A stretch of 64,000 bases of DNA. Source: CAYQTL01 sp964420405. Lineage in GTDB: Bacteria > Acidobacteriota > Thermoanaerobaculia > Thermoanaerobaculales > Sulfomarinibacteraceae. Where the stretch lies: positions 96,954 to 160,953 of the forward strand of contig CAYQTL010000003.1 of the NCBI GenBank assembly GCA_964420405.1. Reading direction: 5' to 3'. Made by a program: the position numbers and the translations under genes. Positions 8,877 to 16,484 of this stretch are shown here, piece by piece; position 1 is the stretch's first letter, and each line of letters opens with the position of its first letter. Below the pieces are notes generated by a model. The model was not told the DNA's origin. It saw nothing but the letters and a program-made list of their open reading frames with translations, and did no database searches.

Positions 8877-9726
8877 CGGTCGCCCCCCGCAGGAACCGGT
8901 CGAGCAGCACCCCCGCCGCGATCCGCCGGTAGTCGGCCGGGGCGCGGACGTCGTCGATCGGCGCGATGTCGAGCTGGAGCGCCTCGGCCGCCTCGAGCCG
9001 CACGCCGTCGGTGGGGACGCGACCTTCCAGCACACGCTCGGCGTGGCGCGCCCGCACCGGCCGCGGCGCCGACGAGCCCACCGCGACCCGGACGTCCGTC
9101 AGCTCGCCACGGGGGCCGACCGCCGCGCGCCCCGCCAGGCTGACGACGGAGATCACCTGCTCCCGGCGCGGTCCGACCTTGGAGAACCGCTCGACGGACC
9201 GCGGACCGAGGCACGGCACCGTCACGGACCGGATCAGCTCGCCCGGCGCGAGGGCCGTCGTCCCGGGCCCGACGATCAGCTCCTCCACCGGGACCTCCCG
9301 GGCGCCCTGCTCGGACACCAGCTCGGCGGTCGCCTCGGCCACCAGCAGCGGCGGCGCCGTGTCGGCCGCCGGCGACGCGTTGGCCAGGTTGCCTCCGAGC
9401 GTGGCCCGGCACTGGATCGGCCACGCGCCGACGAGACCGGCGGCGTCGGCGAGGCCCGGCGCGGCGGCACGGACGAGCGGCGACCGGGAGATCATCTCCA
9501 TGGGGGTCGCGGCGCCGATCTCGATGCCGGCCTCCGACTCCCGGATCCACGCCAGCCCGAGCCGACCCAGGTCCACCAGCACCGGCGCCCGACGGCGGCC
9601 CCCGCGCAGCTGGACGACGAGGTCGGTGCCCCCGGCGATCGGAACGGCGGCGGGCTCCCGTGCGAGCAGCGCCAGCGCCTCCTCGACGCTGCCCGGACGC
9701 TCGACACGCTCCACCGGCAGGTCCAC
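8869..9726 (-). CDS. Molybdenum hydroxylase FAD-binding subunit
   Basis: A 285-residue FAD subunit of the CoxM/XdhB type. The FAD-binding motifs are AVPIAGGTDLVVQLRGG near residue 28 and CRATLGGNLANASPAADTAP near residue 106. A C-terminal CO-dehydrogenase flavoprotein domain carries VAVGSSAPRPVRA. It is the first gene of the three-gene operon and accepts electrons for delivery to NAD or a quinone. A GTG opens the frame; the upstream 268 bases hold only intergenic repeats. No MoCo maturation or chaperone genes (XdhC/CoxF type) are next to it. Confidence 0.9.
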   Translation of the reverse strand: MDLPVERVERPGSVEEALALLAREPAAVPIAGGTDLVVQLRGGRRRAPVLVDLGRLGLAWIRESEAGIEIGAATPMEMISRSPLVRAAAPGLADAAGLVGAWPIQCRATLGGNLANASPAADTAPPLLVAEATAELVSEQGAREVPVEELIVGPGTTALAPGELIRSVTVPCLGPRSVERFSKVGPRREQVISVVSLAGRAAVGPRGELTDVRVAVGSSAPRPVRARHAERVLEGRVPTDGVRLEAAEALQLDIAPIDDVRAPADYRRIAAGVLLDRFLRGATDA

Positions 9727-9830
9727 GTCAGCCCCGCGACCCGCGGCCGTCTCCAGCTGTCACGCAGGGCGGCATCCGATGCTCCATGCGGCTGTGCTCG
9801 ATGCCATCATACCGCCGGCCCCGGGAGCAT

Positions 9831-9962
9831 CCGATCCCGCGCCCGTTCCCGATGCACCGGGGCAGCGCGCGGCGGCACGCCGAGCCGGTTTTGCCGGCGG
9901 CTCGGTGTCGCCGCGGCCATCAGGCGCACGACGTCCATCGGGAACGGGATCGGGATCGGGCG
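9831..9962. repeat. Paired hexamer array, C-rich then G-rich
   Basis: Between divergently oriented ends of the FAD-subunit and RsbW-like genes. A short C-rich run (CCGATCCCGCGCCCGTTCCC, from 9831) is followed by a G-rich run (GGGAACGGGATCGGGATCGGG, from about 9939). The two arms are complementary and could form a stem. Nothing else is seen in 9727-9994. Confidence 0.7.
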
Positions 9963-9994
9963 AGGATCACGATCGACGGAGGTCGCCGTCCCGC

Positions 9995-10468
9995 TCAGGG
10001 CTCCGCGACGCGACCCTCGTGGGAACGCTTCCGCATCCAGATCTCGGTGCCGCCGCGTTCGTAGCGGACGTCGTCCATGAGGCGGTTGATCAGGAACACG
10101 CCGCGGCCGTGGAACGAGTACAGGTTGCGGCCGGTGAGCGGGCTCGGCACGCTCGAAGGGTCGAACCCGGTGCCCGGATCGCGGACCACGATCACCAGCG
10201 CCCGCTCCAGGTCGCAGGCGACCCACACCTCGACCCGCTTGGACGGGTCGCCGCCGCAGCCGTGGGTCACGGCGTTGGCCAGCGCCTCGGTGACGGCGAG
10301 CTCGATCTCGAACTCCTCGCTCCCGCCGCAGCCCGCATCGCGGACGACGTCCATGATCCGGTCGACGACGCGCGGCAGCCGCCCGACGTCCGCCGGGATG
10401 CTCTCCCGGAGCATGACGTCGAGGTCGTCGGGGTCGAGGTCGAGACGGTCGGGCACGGAGTCGTTCAC
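9995..10468 (-). CDS. RsbW-like anti-sigma factor / serine kinase (HATPase_c_2)
   Basis: A 157-residue GHKL ATPase. The N-box is EALANAVTHGC near residue 63, the G1 box is VVRDPGTGFDP, and the G2 box is GRGVFLINRLMDDVRY. RsbW/SpoIIAB-like kinases phosphorylate anti-anti-sigma proteins and may bind a sigma factor. It lies 52 bases downstream of the FHA-GAF-SpoIIE phosphatase gene on the same strand. That phosphatase class reverses such phosphorylation, so the two form a plausible partner-switching module. No STAS-domain antagonist gene is nearby. Start is GTG. Confidence 0.85.
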   Translation of the reverse strand: MNDSVPDRLDLDPDDLDVMLRESIPADVGRLPRVVDRIMDVVRDAGCGGSEEFEIELAVTEALANAVTHGCGGDPSKRVEVWVACDLERALVIVVRDPGTGFDPSSVPSPLTGRNLYSFHGRGVFLINRLMDDVRYERGGTEIWMRKRSHEGRVAEP

Positions 10469-10520
10469 CGGCGGCTCCTGTGGGGTCCGAAGGCCGGAGT
10501 ATACACGCGGGACCTCCGCT

Positions 10521-12173
10521 TCACCGTCCGCTCCGACGGCGCAGCAGGACCAGCGTCCGGTCGTCGACGAACGGCACGCCCTGTGCGAACCCGTGAAGGT
10601 CGGTCTCGACGGCGGCGGCCAGACCGACCAGCGGCAGCTCGCGCTGGCTGGCGGTCAGCCGACGCAGGCGTTCCGGGCCGTACTCCTCGTCACCGGCGTT
10701 CTCCGCCTCGGTGATGCCGTCGGTGTACACGGCGACCAGGTCGCCCGGCAGCAAGGTCGTCTCGGACTGGGCGAACGTCCCCTGCTCGAGAATCCCGATC
10801 GGCATTCCCGTCGACTCGAGCCACCCTGTGGTGCCGTCGGCCCGGACCACCAGGCCCGGGGTGTGGCCGGCGTTGGCGTAGCGCATCCGGCCCGACTCCA
10901 GGTCGACCACGGCCAGGAACATGGTGGCGTACTTCTCCACCGGGGTGCGCTCCCACAGCAGTCGGGACACCCGGCGACAGACCGCGTCCGGCTCGTCGCC
11001 GGTCTCGAGTGCCGCCGCCGTCAACGCCTCCAGCGCCCCGGTGAGCAGCGCCGCGCCGATCCCCTTGCCGGAGACATCCGCCACCAGCATCACCAGCTCG
11101 GATCCGGCGCGCTCGACGATCTTGTGGATGTCGCCCGACACCCCGCGGGAAGGTTCGGTGGTCGCGTGGATCTCCCACCCGGCGGGCGACGGCAGCCGGT
11201 CGGGCAGCAGCGCCACCTGGATCCGCCGCGCGAGCTGCACCTCCTGCTCGAGGCGACGGCGCTCGGCGGCCTCCTCCGCCAGCCGCACGTTGCGGATGCG
11301 CATCGCCGCCACCGAGGCCAGCGGCGCCAGCAGCTCGAGGTCGCCGGGCGTGAACTCCCGGGCGTTCAGGCGCGAGCCGACCACCAGCATCCCGAGGGCG
11401 CCGCTGGGCGCCAGCAGCGGTGCCGCGCACAGGCTGCGCACGCCCGCACTGAGGATGCTGACAGCCTCGCGGAACCGGTCGTCAGCCGTGGTGTCGATGA
11501 CCAGCGCGGCCTGGCCCTCCTCGACGACGCGCTTCGCCAGGCTGCGGGAGAACAGCCATGACGGGTCGGCACCGCGGACCGAGCGGGCGGCCGCCACCTG
11601 GTACCCACCGCTGGCGGTACGCAGCACCACCGCCGCCTCCTCGGGCCGCAGGTGGTCGAACAGCCCGTCGAGGATCAGCTCGAGCAGGTCGTCCAGGGTG
11701 ATGGAGGTGTCGAGGGCCCGGTGGATCTCGGTCAGCATCCGGAGCCGGTCGGCGTAGCTGCGCAGGGTGTCCGGGTCCGCCTCGGGTCCGGCGTGGGAGT
11801 CGAGCAGCTCGGAGGCCGGTCGCAGCATCGTGTGGCTGTCGAAGCCGTCGGTCGGCACGTCGGCGGTACCCGGCTGGTCGCCCATGCCGGTCACCTCCAG
11901 CACGCTCCCGCCGAGAGTGATCCGCGTGCCGACACCGACCCTCGAGCGGTCGCCGATGGCGGTGCCGTCGACCACCGTGCCGTTGCGGGACCCGAGGTCC
12001 TCGACCATCCACCCGCCGTCGGCGGCCGCCACCAGCCGCGCGTGACGGCGCGACATCGAGCGGTCGAGGATCGGCAGGTCGCACTGGGAGGAGCGGCCGA
12101 CGACGATCTCTTCGCCGTCGAAGCTCCGCTCGGCCACCACTCCGTCCGAGGACGTCACACGCAACGCGATCAT
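10521..12173 (-). CDS. FHA-GAF-SpoIIE (PP2C-type) serine phosphatase
   Basis: A 550-residue signalling protein with three domains in order. The FHA domain covers about residues 1-95 (VVGRSSQCDLP, SMSRRHARL, LGSRNGT) and binds phosphothreonine. The GAF domain covers about 130-300 and carries the sensor-like stretch RSLCAAPLLAPSGALGMLVVG. The SpoIIE/PP2C phosphatase covers about 320-550 (VADVSGKGIGAALL, YANAGHTPGLVV, YTDGITEAEN), with the metal-binding Asp residues in place. It probably dephosphorylates an anti-sigma antagonist in partnership with the RsbW-like kinase downstream. The ATG overlaps the stop of the flavoprotein gene by four bases. Confidence 0.9.
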   Translation of the reverse strand: MIALRVTSSDGVVAERSFDGEEIVVGRSSQCDLPILDRSMSRRHARLVAAADGGWMVEDLGSRNGTVVDGTAIGDRSRVGVGTRITLGGSVLEVTGMGDQPGTADVPTDGFDSHTMLRPASELLDSHAGPEADPDTLRSYADRLRMLTEIHRALDTSITLDDLLELILDGLFDHLRPEEAAVVLRTASGGYQVAAARSVRGADPSWLFSRSLAKRVVEEGQAALVIDTTADDRFREAVSILSAGVRSLCAAPLLAPSGALGMLVVGSRLNAREFTPGDLELLAPLASVAAMRIRNVRLAEEAAERRRLEQEVQLARRIQVALLPDRLPSPAGWEIHATTEPSRGVSGDIHKIVERAGSELVMLVADVSGKGIGAALLTGALEALTAAALETGDEPDAVCRRVSRLLWERTPVEKYATMFLAVVDLESGRMRYANAGHTPGLVVRADGTTGWLESTGMPIGILEQGTFAQSETTLLPGDLVAVYTDGITEAENAGDEEYGPERLRRLTASQRELPLVGLAAAVETDLHGFAQGVPFVDDRTLVLLRRRSGR

Positions 12174-13459
12174 GCCGCCACCTCCTCTCCCGCCGCCGCC
12201 TCGGCGGCGAGCAGCGAGTGCCCCCTGCGCCGCGGCACCAGCGCGAGCCCGCCCTGCAGCGCCACGAACAGGTCGAGCAGCTTCAGCCGCCACCGCAGCG
12301 CGAACGCGGGCCGCGGGAACACGTGCCCGGCGAGCACGCCGACCGCCGCCCGGTGCACGCCGAGCGGCCCTTCCGCCTCGAGGAACAGGTCGCGGAACGG
12401 GCGGCGGTAGAAGTGGTCCACCAGCCGGAAGAACACCCGCGAGCCGCCGTCCACGAAGCGGACGTAGCGCCGTCGCTCGGCGCCGGGATCGGCGCCGTCG
12501 AGCAGCCTTCCGACCGCCGCCGCCGCCTCGACCGCCGACATCATCCCGAGGCACACCCCGGTCGAGAACACCGGATCCACGAACGCCGCCGCGTCGCCGA
12601 GCAGGAAGTACCCGGGGCCCGCGTACGGCCGGCAGAGGTAGGAGAAATCGGCCTCCACCCTGGCCGGAACCTCGACCTCGGCGTCACGACACCGTCGGGC
12701 CATGACCGGGCAGCGGGCGACGGCCCACGCCAGCAGCTCGCGGGTCGGGACGCCCGCCGCCGCCGCCGTGTCCCGGTCGAGCACCACCCCGACCGAGGTC
12801 GTGCGCTCGTCGAGCGGGATGACCCAGAACCAGCCCTCGTCGCACATCACGACGGTGATGAAGCCCTCGCGCTCACCGGGGTTGCGCCACACGCCGCCCA
12901 TGTGGGCGAAGACGGCGAGCTTGCGGTGGTGCTCCAGCACCCGGCGGATGCCCAGGTGCCGGCCGACCACCGCGGCCTGCCCGCTGGCGTCGAGCAGCCA
13001 CCGTCCGTCGAGCCCGCCGGCGTCGGTGTCGACGCGGACGTGGCCGTCCTCCAGGCGTTCGACCCGGCGCACGCGGACCCCCTCACGGACCTCGGCACCC
13101 GCGTCGACGGCCGCGTCGAGCAGCATCCGGTCGAACGGAGCCCGCGCCACGTTGAACGCGGTCCGCCCCGGCCGGCCGAGGGCATCCGCGAACCACACCT
13201 CCGACGGCGGGTCGTCGCCGTGCCCCATGACGAACTCGGCGCCCGGCTTGGCGACGCGGGGCAGCTCCGCCAACCTCTCGCCGAGCCCGAGCTCGTCCAC
13301 CAGCTCCGCGGTGCGCGGCAGGAACGACTCGCCGACGTGGAAGCGCGGGTGGACAGCGCCGTCGGCGAGCACCACCGAGCGGCCGGCGAGGGCCAGCTGG
13401 CGGGCGGCGGTCGCGCCGGCGGGACCGCCCCCGATCACCACGACGTCATGGCGGGTCAT
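12170..13459 (-). CDS. FAD-dependent oxidoreductase, tryptophan-halogenase-like
   Basis: A 429-residue flavoprotein. The N-terminal dinucleotide fold is VVIGGGPAGATAARQLA, followed by HVGESFLP. The central motif GWFWVIPL fits the WxWxIP signature of flavin-dependent halogenases, and the second FAD motif is FLLGDAAAFVDPVFSTGV. The same superfamily includes geranylgeranyl reductases and monooxygenases, so halogenation is possible but not proven. Start ATG has GGAGG seven bases upstream. It leads the minus-strand operon with the SpoIIE phosphatase. Co-transcription with signalling genes is unusual and may simply be read-through. Confidence 0.8.
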   Translation of the reverse strand: MTRHDVVVIGGGPAGATAARQLALAGRSVVLADGAVHPRFHVGESFLPRTAELVDELGLGERLAELPRVAKPGAEFVMGHGDDPPSEVWFADALGRPGRTAFNVARAPFDRMLLDAAVDAGAEVREGVRVRRVERLEDGHVRVDTDAGGLDGRWLLDASGQAAVVGRHLGIRRVLEHHRKLAVFAHMGGVWRNPGEREGFITVVMCDEGWFWVIPLDERTTSVGVVLDRDTAAAAGVPTRELLAWAVARCPVMARRCRDAEVEVPARVEADFSYLCRPYAGPGYFLLGDAAAFVDPVFSTGVCLGMMSAVEAAAAVGRLLDGADPGAERRRYVRFVDGGSRVFFRLVDHFYRRPFRDLFLEAEGPLGVHRAAVGVLAGHVFPRPAFALRWRLKLLDLFVALQGGLALVPRRRGHSLLAAEAAAGEEVAA

Positions 13460-13619
13460 ATGGTCGCCTCCAGAGAACGCGGCTCAGTGTCGTTTCCGAC
13501 CCGTCCCTTGTCAAACCCCCCGGGGGGCGCCGTTCGTCCCGCACCCGCGGCACCCACGACGCCGACCCCGTCCGGAGTCGACGCCCGCCCCTCTCCTTGC
13601 CGACCGCCGGCCGCGTCGC

Positions 13620-13625
13620 TACGAT
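13620..13625 (+). promoter_or_regulatory. Candidate -10 element TACGAT for the M14 gene
   Basis: TACGAT lies 22 bases before the preferred ATG at 13648. The short leader holds a GGGAGGG ribosome binding site at 13637-13643. Confidence 0.4.
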
Positions 13626-13647
13626 GGCCGACGGTCGGGAGGGCGCG

Positions 13648-16068
13648 ATGCGAGCTGCGGGGATCTGGTTGGTTCTGCTGTCAGTGGCGTTCGCCGCGGC
13701 TCCGGCCGCCGGCGCGGACTGCCCCACCGTGGTGCGGGTGGCACTCGAGGGCCGGTCGCAGCTGGAGGCCCTCGCCGCCTGGACCGAGCCCTGGGAGGTG
13801 GGCGCCGACGGCCGTTCCGCCCTGATCGCGGTCGGCCCGGAGGGGCTCGAGCGGCTCAGCCGGGAGGGCCTCCGGTACGAGGTCGACCGGCGCCGGACCG
13901 CGCGCTACTGCTCCCCGCTCGAGCCCCTCGAGGGGCAGCGCAGCGGCATTCCCGGCTACCCCTGCTACCGCACCGTGGACGAGACCTTCGCCGCCGCCGC
14001 GGCCCTCGTGGCCGACCACCCCGATCTCGCCGAGTGGCTCGACGTCGGCGACTCGTGGGAGCGGACCTCCGGCCTCGCCGGCCACGACATGGCTGTGCTG
14101 CGGCTCGGCAACGCCGCCACCGCCGGAACGCCGACGGGAACCGACCCCCCCCACGGCAAGCCGCGCCTGTTCGTCACCTCCGCGATCCACGCCCGCGAGC
14201 TGGCCACCGCCGAGCTGATGACCCGCTTCGCCGAGGAGCTGCTGGACGGCTACGGCACCGACGCCGACGCCACCTGGCTGCTCGACGAGCACGAGATCCA
14301 CCTCATGCTGCAGGCCAACCCGGACGCCCGGGTGCAGGCCGAGGCGGGCCAGCTGTGGCGCAAGAACACCAACCAGAGCTACTGCGGGCCCACCTCGTCG
14401 TCCCGGGGCGCCGACCTCAACCGGAACTTCGCCTACCGTTTTGGTTGCTGCGGCGGATCGTCGGGGCTGCAGTGCTCGGAGACCTACCGCGGTGCGGGCC
14501 CGGCGTCGGAGCCCGAGACCCAGGCGGTGCAGTCGTGGGCGCGGGCGATCTTCCCGGACCAGCGGGGCGGCTCCGACGGTGACCCGGCGCCGGACGGCGC
14601 CACCGGGCTGTACATCGACGTGCACAGCTACGGCGGCCTGGTGCTGTGGCCGTGGGGGTTCACGCCGACGCCGCCGCCCAACGGCGACGGGCTCGAGGCG
14701 CTCGGCCGCCGCCTCGCCGCCCGCACCGGCTACTCTCCGTCCCAGTCGACCGGGCTGTACACGACCGACGGCACCACCTGCGACTTCGTCTACGGCGACC
14801 TCGGGGTCGCCGCCATCACCTTCGAGATCGGCACCGATTTCTTCCAGGACTGCAGCGCCTTCGAGAGCCGGATCCTGCCCGACAACCTCGAGGCCCTGCG
14901 CTACGCGGCGAAGGTGGCCCGCGCGCCCTACCTGCTGTCCCAGGGCCCCGACGCGGCCGGCGTCGCACCGTCCAGCGCGGTGGTCGCCCCCGGCGAGCCG
15001 GTGGAGATCGTCGCCACCCTCGACGACACGCGCTCGCGCGGAGGTCCTTCGACCGACGTGGTGGTGTCCGCCCGCCTCACCGTCGACGTCCCACCGTGGC
15101 GCGACCCGGCGCCCCCGGAGGTCGCCATGGTCGCCGCCGACGGCGCCTTCGACTCGCCGGTCGAGCCGGCGTCGGCGGTCCTCGACACCACCGGCCTGGC
15201 CGACGGACGCCACGTCGTCTTCGTGCGGGGGACCGACGCCACCGGCGCCGACGGCCCGGTCTCGGCCGCGTTCTTCTGGGTCCTCGACCCCGCCAGCGCT
15301 CCCCGGGTGGCGGGGACGGTACGGGACGCCGCCGACGGCACGCCGCTGGCGGCGACGATCTCCAGCGGGCCGTTCTCGGCCGCGACCGATCCCGCGACCG
15401 GGACGTTCGACCTGGTGCTGCCCGCCGGCGAGTGGCTGCTCGAGGTCACCGCCGACGGCTACGCGCCGGCGCGGACCGGACCGGTCGCGCTGGCGAACGG
15501 CCAGACCGTGGTCCGCAACCTCGCCCTCGCGCCATATCAGACCCGGCTCGCGGACGACGTCGAGAGCGGCAACATCGGCTGGACGGCGGCCGGCGGCTGG
15601 GCGATCACCGCCGCCCACTCGGCCAGCCCGACCCACTCCTGGACCGACTCGCCCGGCGGCGACTACCCAGCCAACTCCGGCGCCACCCTGACGTCGCCCG
15701 AGCTCGTCCTGACGGGCGTGGCGGACGTCGCTCTCGGCTTCGCCCACCGCCACTGGACCGAGGCCGGCTGGGACTACGCCCGGGTCGAGGTGTCCGCGGA
15801 CGGCGGTGCGAGCTGGAGCGAGGTCGCCACCTTCGACGGCGCAAGCAATGGCTGGGAGACCGTCGAGCTCCCCCTGCCCGCGCTCGACGGCGCCGCGTCG
15901 GCCAGGATCCGCTTCCGGATGGACGCCGACTCCTGGATCGAGGACGACGGCTGGTACGTCGACGACGTGGTGGTGCGGGGCGTCGACGAGGGCCTGCTGG
16001 GGCCGCTGTTCGGCGACGGCTTCGAGAGCGGCGACGCCGGTGCCTGGTCGTCCGTCGCCGGAGGCTGA
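13648..16068 (+). CDS. Secreted M14 zinc carboxypeptidase with C-terminal beta domains and DGFESGD tag
   Basis: An 806-residue exported metallopeptidase. A signal peptide (AAGIWLVLLSVAFAAAPAAG) is followed by the M14 domain. Zinc ligands are the HxxE of IHARELATAEL (His 181, Glu 184) and the His in YIDVHSYGG (about 326). The catalytic Glu is in TFEIGTDFF (about 393). Next come a carboxypeptidase regulatory-like domain (about 550-630) and a MAM/immune-inhibitor-A-like domain. The protein ends in FGDGFESGDAGAWSS, echoed earlier by DDVESGNIGW. The ATG at 13648 is preferred over 13624 because GGGAGGG lies just before it and the signal peptide starts there. It probably digests extracellular peptides. 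Confidence 0.9.
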   Translation: MRAAGIWLVLLSVAFAAAPAAGADCPTVVRVALEGRSQLEALAAWTEPWEVGADGRSALIAVGPEGLERLSREGLRYEVDRRRTARYCSPLEPLEGQRSGIPGYPCYRTVDETFAAAAALVADHPDLAEWLDVGDSWERTSGLAGHDMAVLRLGNAATAGTPTGTDPPHGKPRLFVTSAIHARELATAELMTRFAEELLDGYGTDADATWLLDEHEIHLMLQANPDARVQAEAGQLWRKNTNQSYCGPTSSSRGADLNRNFAYRFGCCGGSSGLQCSETYRGAGPASEPETQAVQSWARAIFPDQRGGSDGDPAPDGATGLYIDVHSYGGLVLWPWGFTPTPPPNGDGLEALGRRLAARTGYSPSQSTGLYTTDGTTCDFVYGDLGVAAITFEIGTDFFQDCSAFESRILPDNLEALRYAAKVARAPYLLSQGPDAAGVAPSSAVVAPGEPVEIVATLDDTRSRGGPSTDVVVSARLTVDVPPWRDPAPPEVAMVAADGAFDSPVEPASAVLDTTGLADGRHVVFVRGTDATGADGPVSAAFFWVLDPASAPRVAGTVRDAADGTPLAATISSGPFSAATDPATGTFDLVLPAGEWLLEVTADGYAPARTGPVALANGQTVVRNLALAPYQTRLADDVESGNIGWTAAGGWAITAAHSASPTHSWTDSPGGDYPANSGATLTSPELVLTGVADVALGFAHRHWTEAGWDYARVEVSADGGASWSEVATFDGASNGWETVELPLPALDGAASARIRFRMDADSWIEDDGWYVDDVVVRGVDEGLLGPLFGDGFESGDAGAWSSVAGG

Positions 16069-16218
16069 TCGAGCCCGACAACCGCCCCGAGCCGCAGCGC
16101 GCCGGTCGTCGCGGTGCTCCGCCGTCTCTTCGGCGCCCCTGCGGCGAGCGTCGCGACCGGCCGTTTCGAGGGCACGGACGCGGACGCGGGAGGGGGGCGG
16201 GCGCGGTCGCCCAGGCGG

Positions 16219-16317
16219 TCGCTGTCGCTGTCGCTGACCCTGTACGCTGCCGCTGACCCTGTCGCTGCCGCTGAACGTGACCGCTGCCATCGGGATCGGG
16301 ATCGGGATCGGGATGGG
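16219..16317. repeat. CTGTCGCTG-type repeat plus G-rich hexamer array
   Basis: This is the main content of the 416-base space upstream of the tRNA nucleotidyltransferase gene. A run of GTCGCTG/CCGCTGACC units (16219-16274) is followed by four GGGATC units and a GGG (16291-16317). The flanks (16170-16200 and 16400-16432) hold GACGCGGG-type runs. No open gene is seen in 16069-16484. Confidence 0.7.
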
Positions 16318-16372
16318 AGGCCGGGGCGGCCGGAGCTGCACGGGTCGTCGTGCTGGGGTCGAACGGATGCGT

Positions 16373-16394
16373 GCCGGCTGGAAGCCGGCGCTAC
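16373..16394. repeat. Single REP-like palindrome
   Basis: GCCGGCTGGAAGCCGGCGCTAC is one arm of the REP doublet found complete at 48984-49067. It folds into a short hairpin with GCCGGCT and AGCCGGC arms. Confidence 0.6.
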
Positions 16395-16472
16395 GGGGTG
16401 GCGCGCGGACGCGGGCACGGACGCGGGAGGGCCGGCACCGACATCGTTCCGCCCGGATCGGGTCCTCCGGCC

Positions 16473-16478
16473 TACAAT
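16473..16478 (+). promoter_or_regulatory. -10 element TACAAT for the tRNA nucleotidyltransferase gene (leaderless type)
   Basis: TACAAT ends six bases before the GTG at 16485 with no ribosome binding site, predicting a leaderless mRNA. Confidence 0.55.
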
Positions 16479-16484
16479 CGCACC

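Noticed and set aside
6091..9726. Carbon monoxide dehydrogenase
   Set aside because: Subunit layout fits, but the CoxL active-site cysteine loop is not found in the large subunit, so only the wider molybdenum hydroxylase family is claimed.
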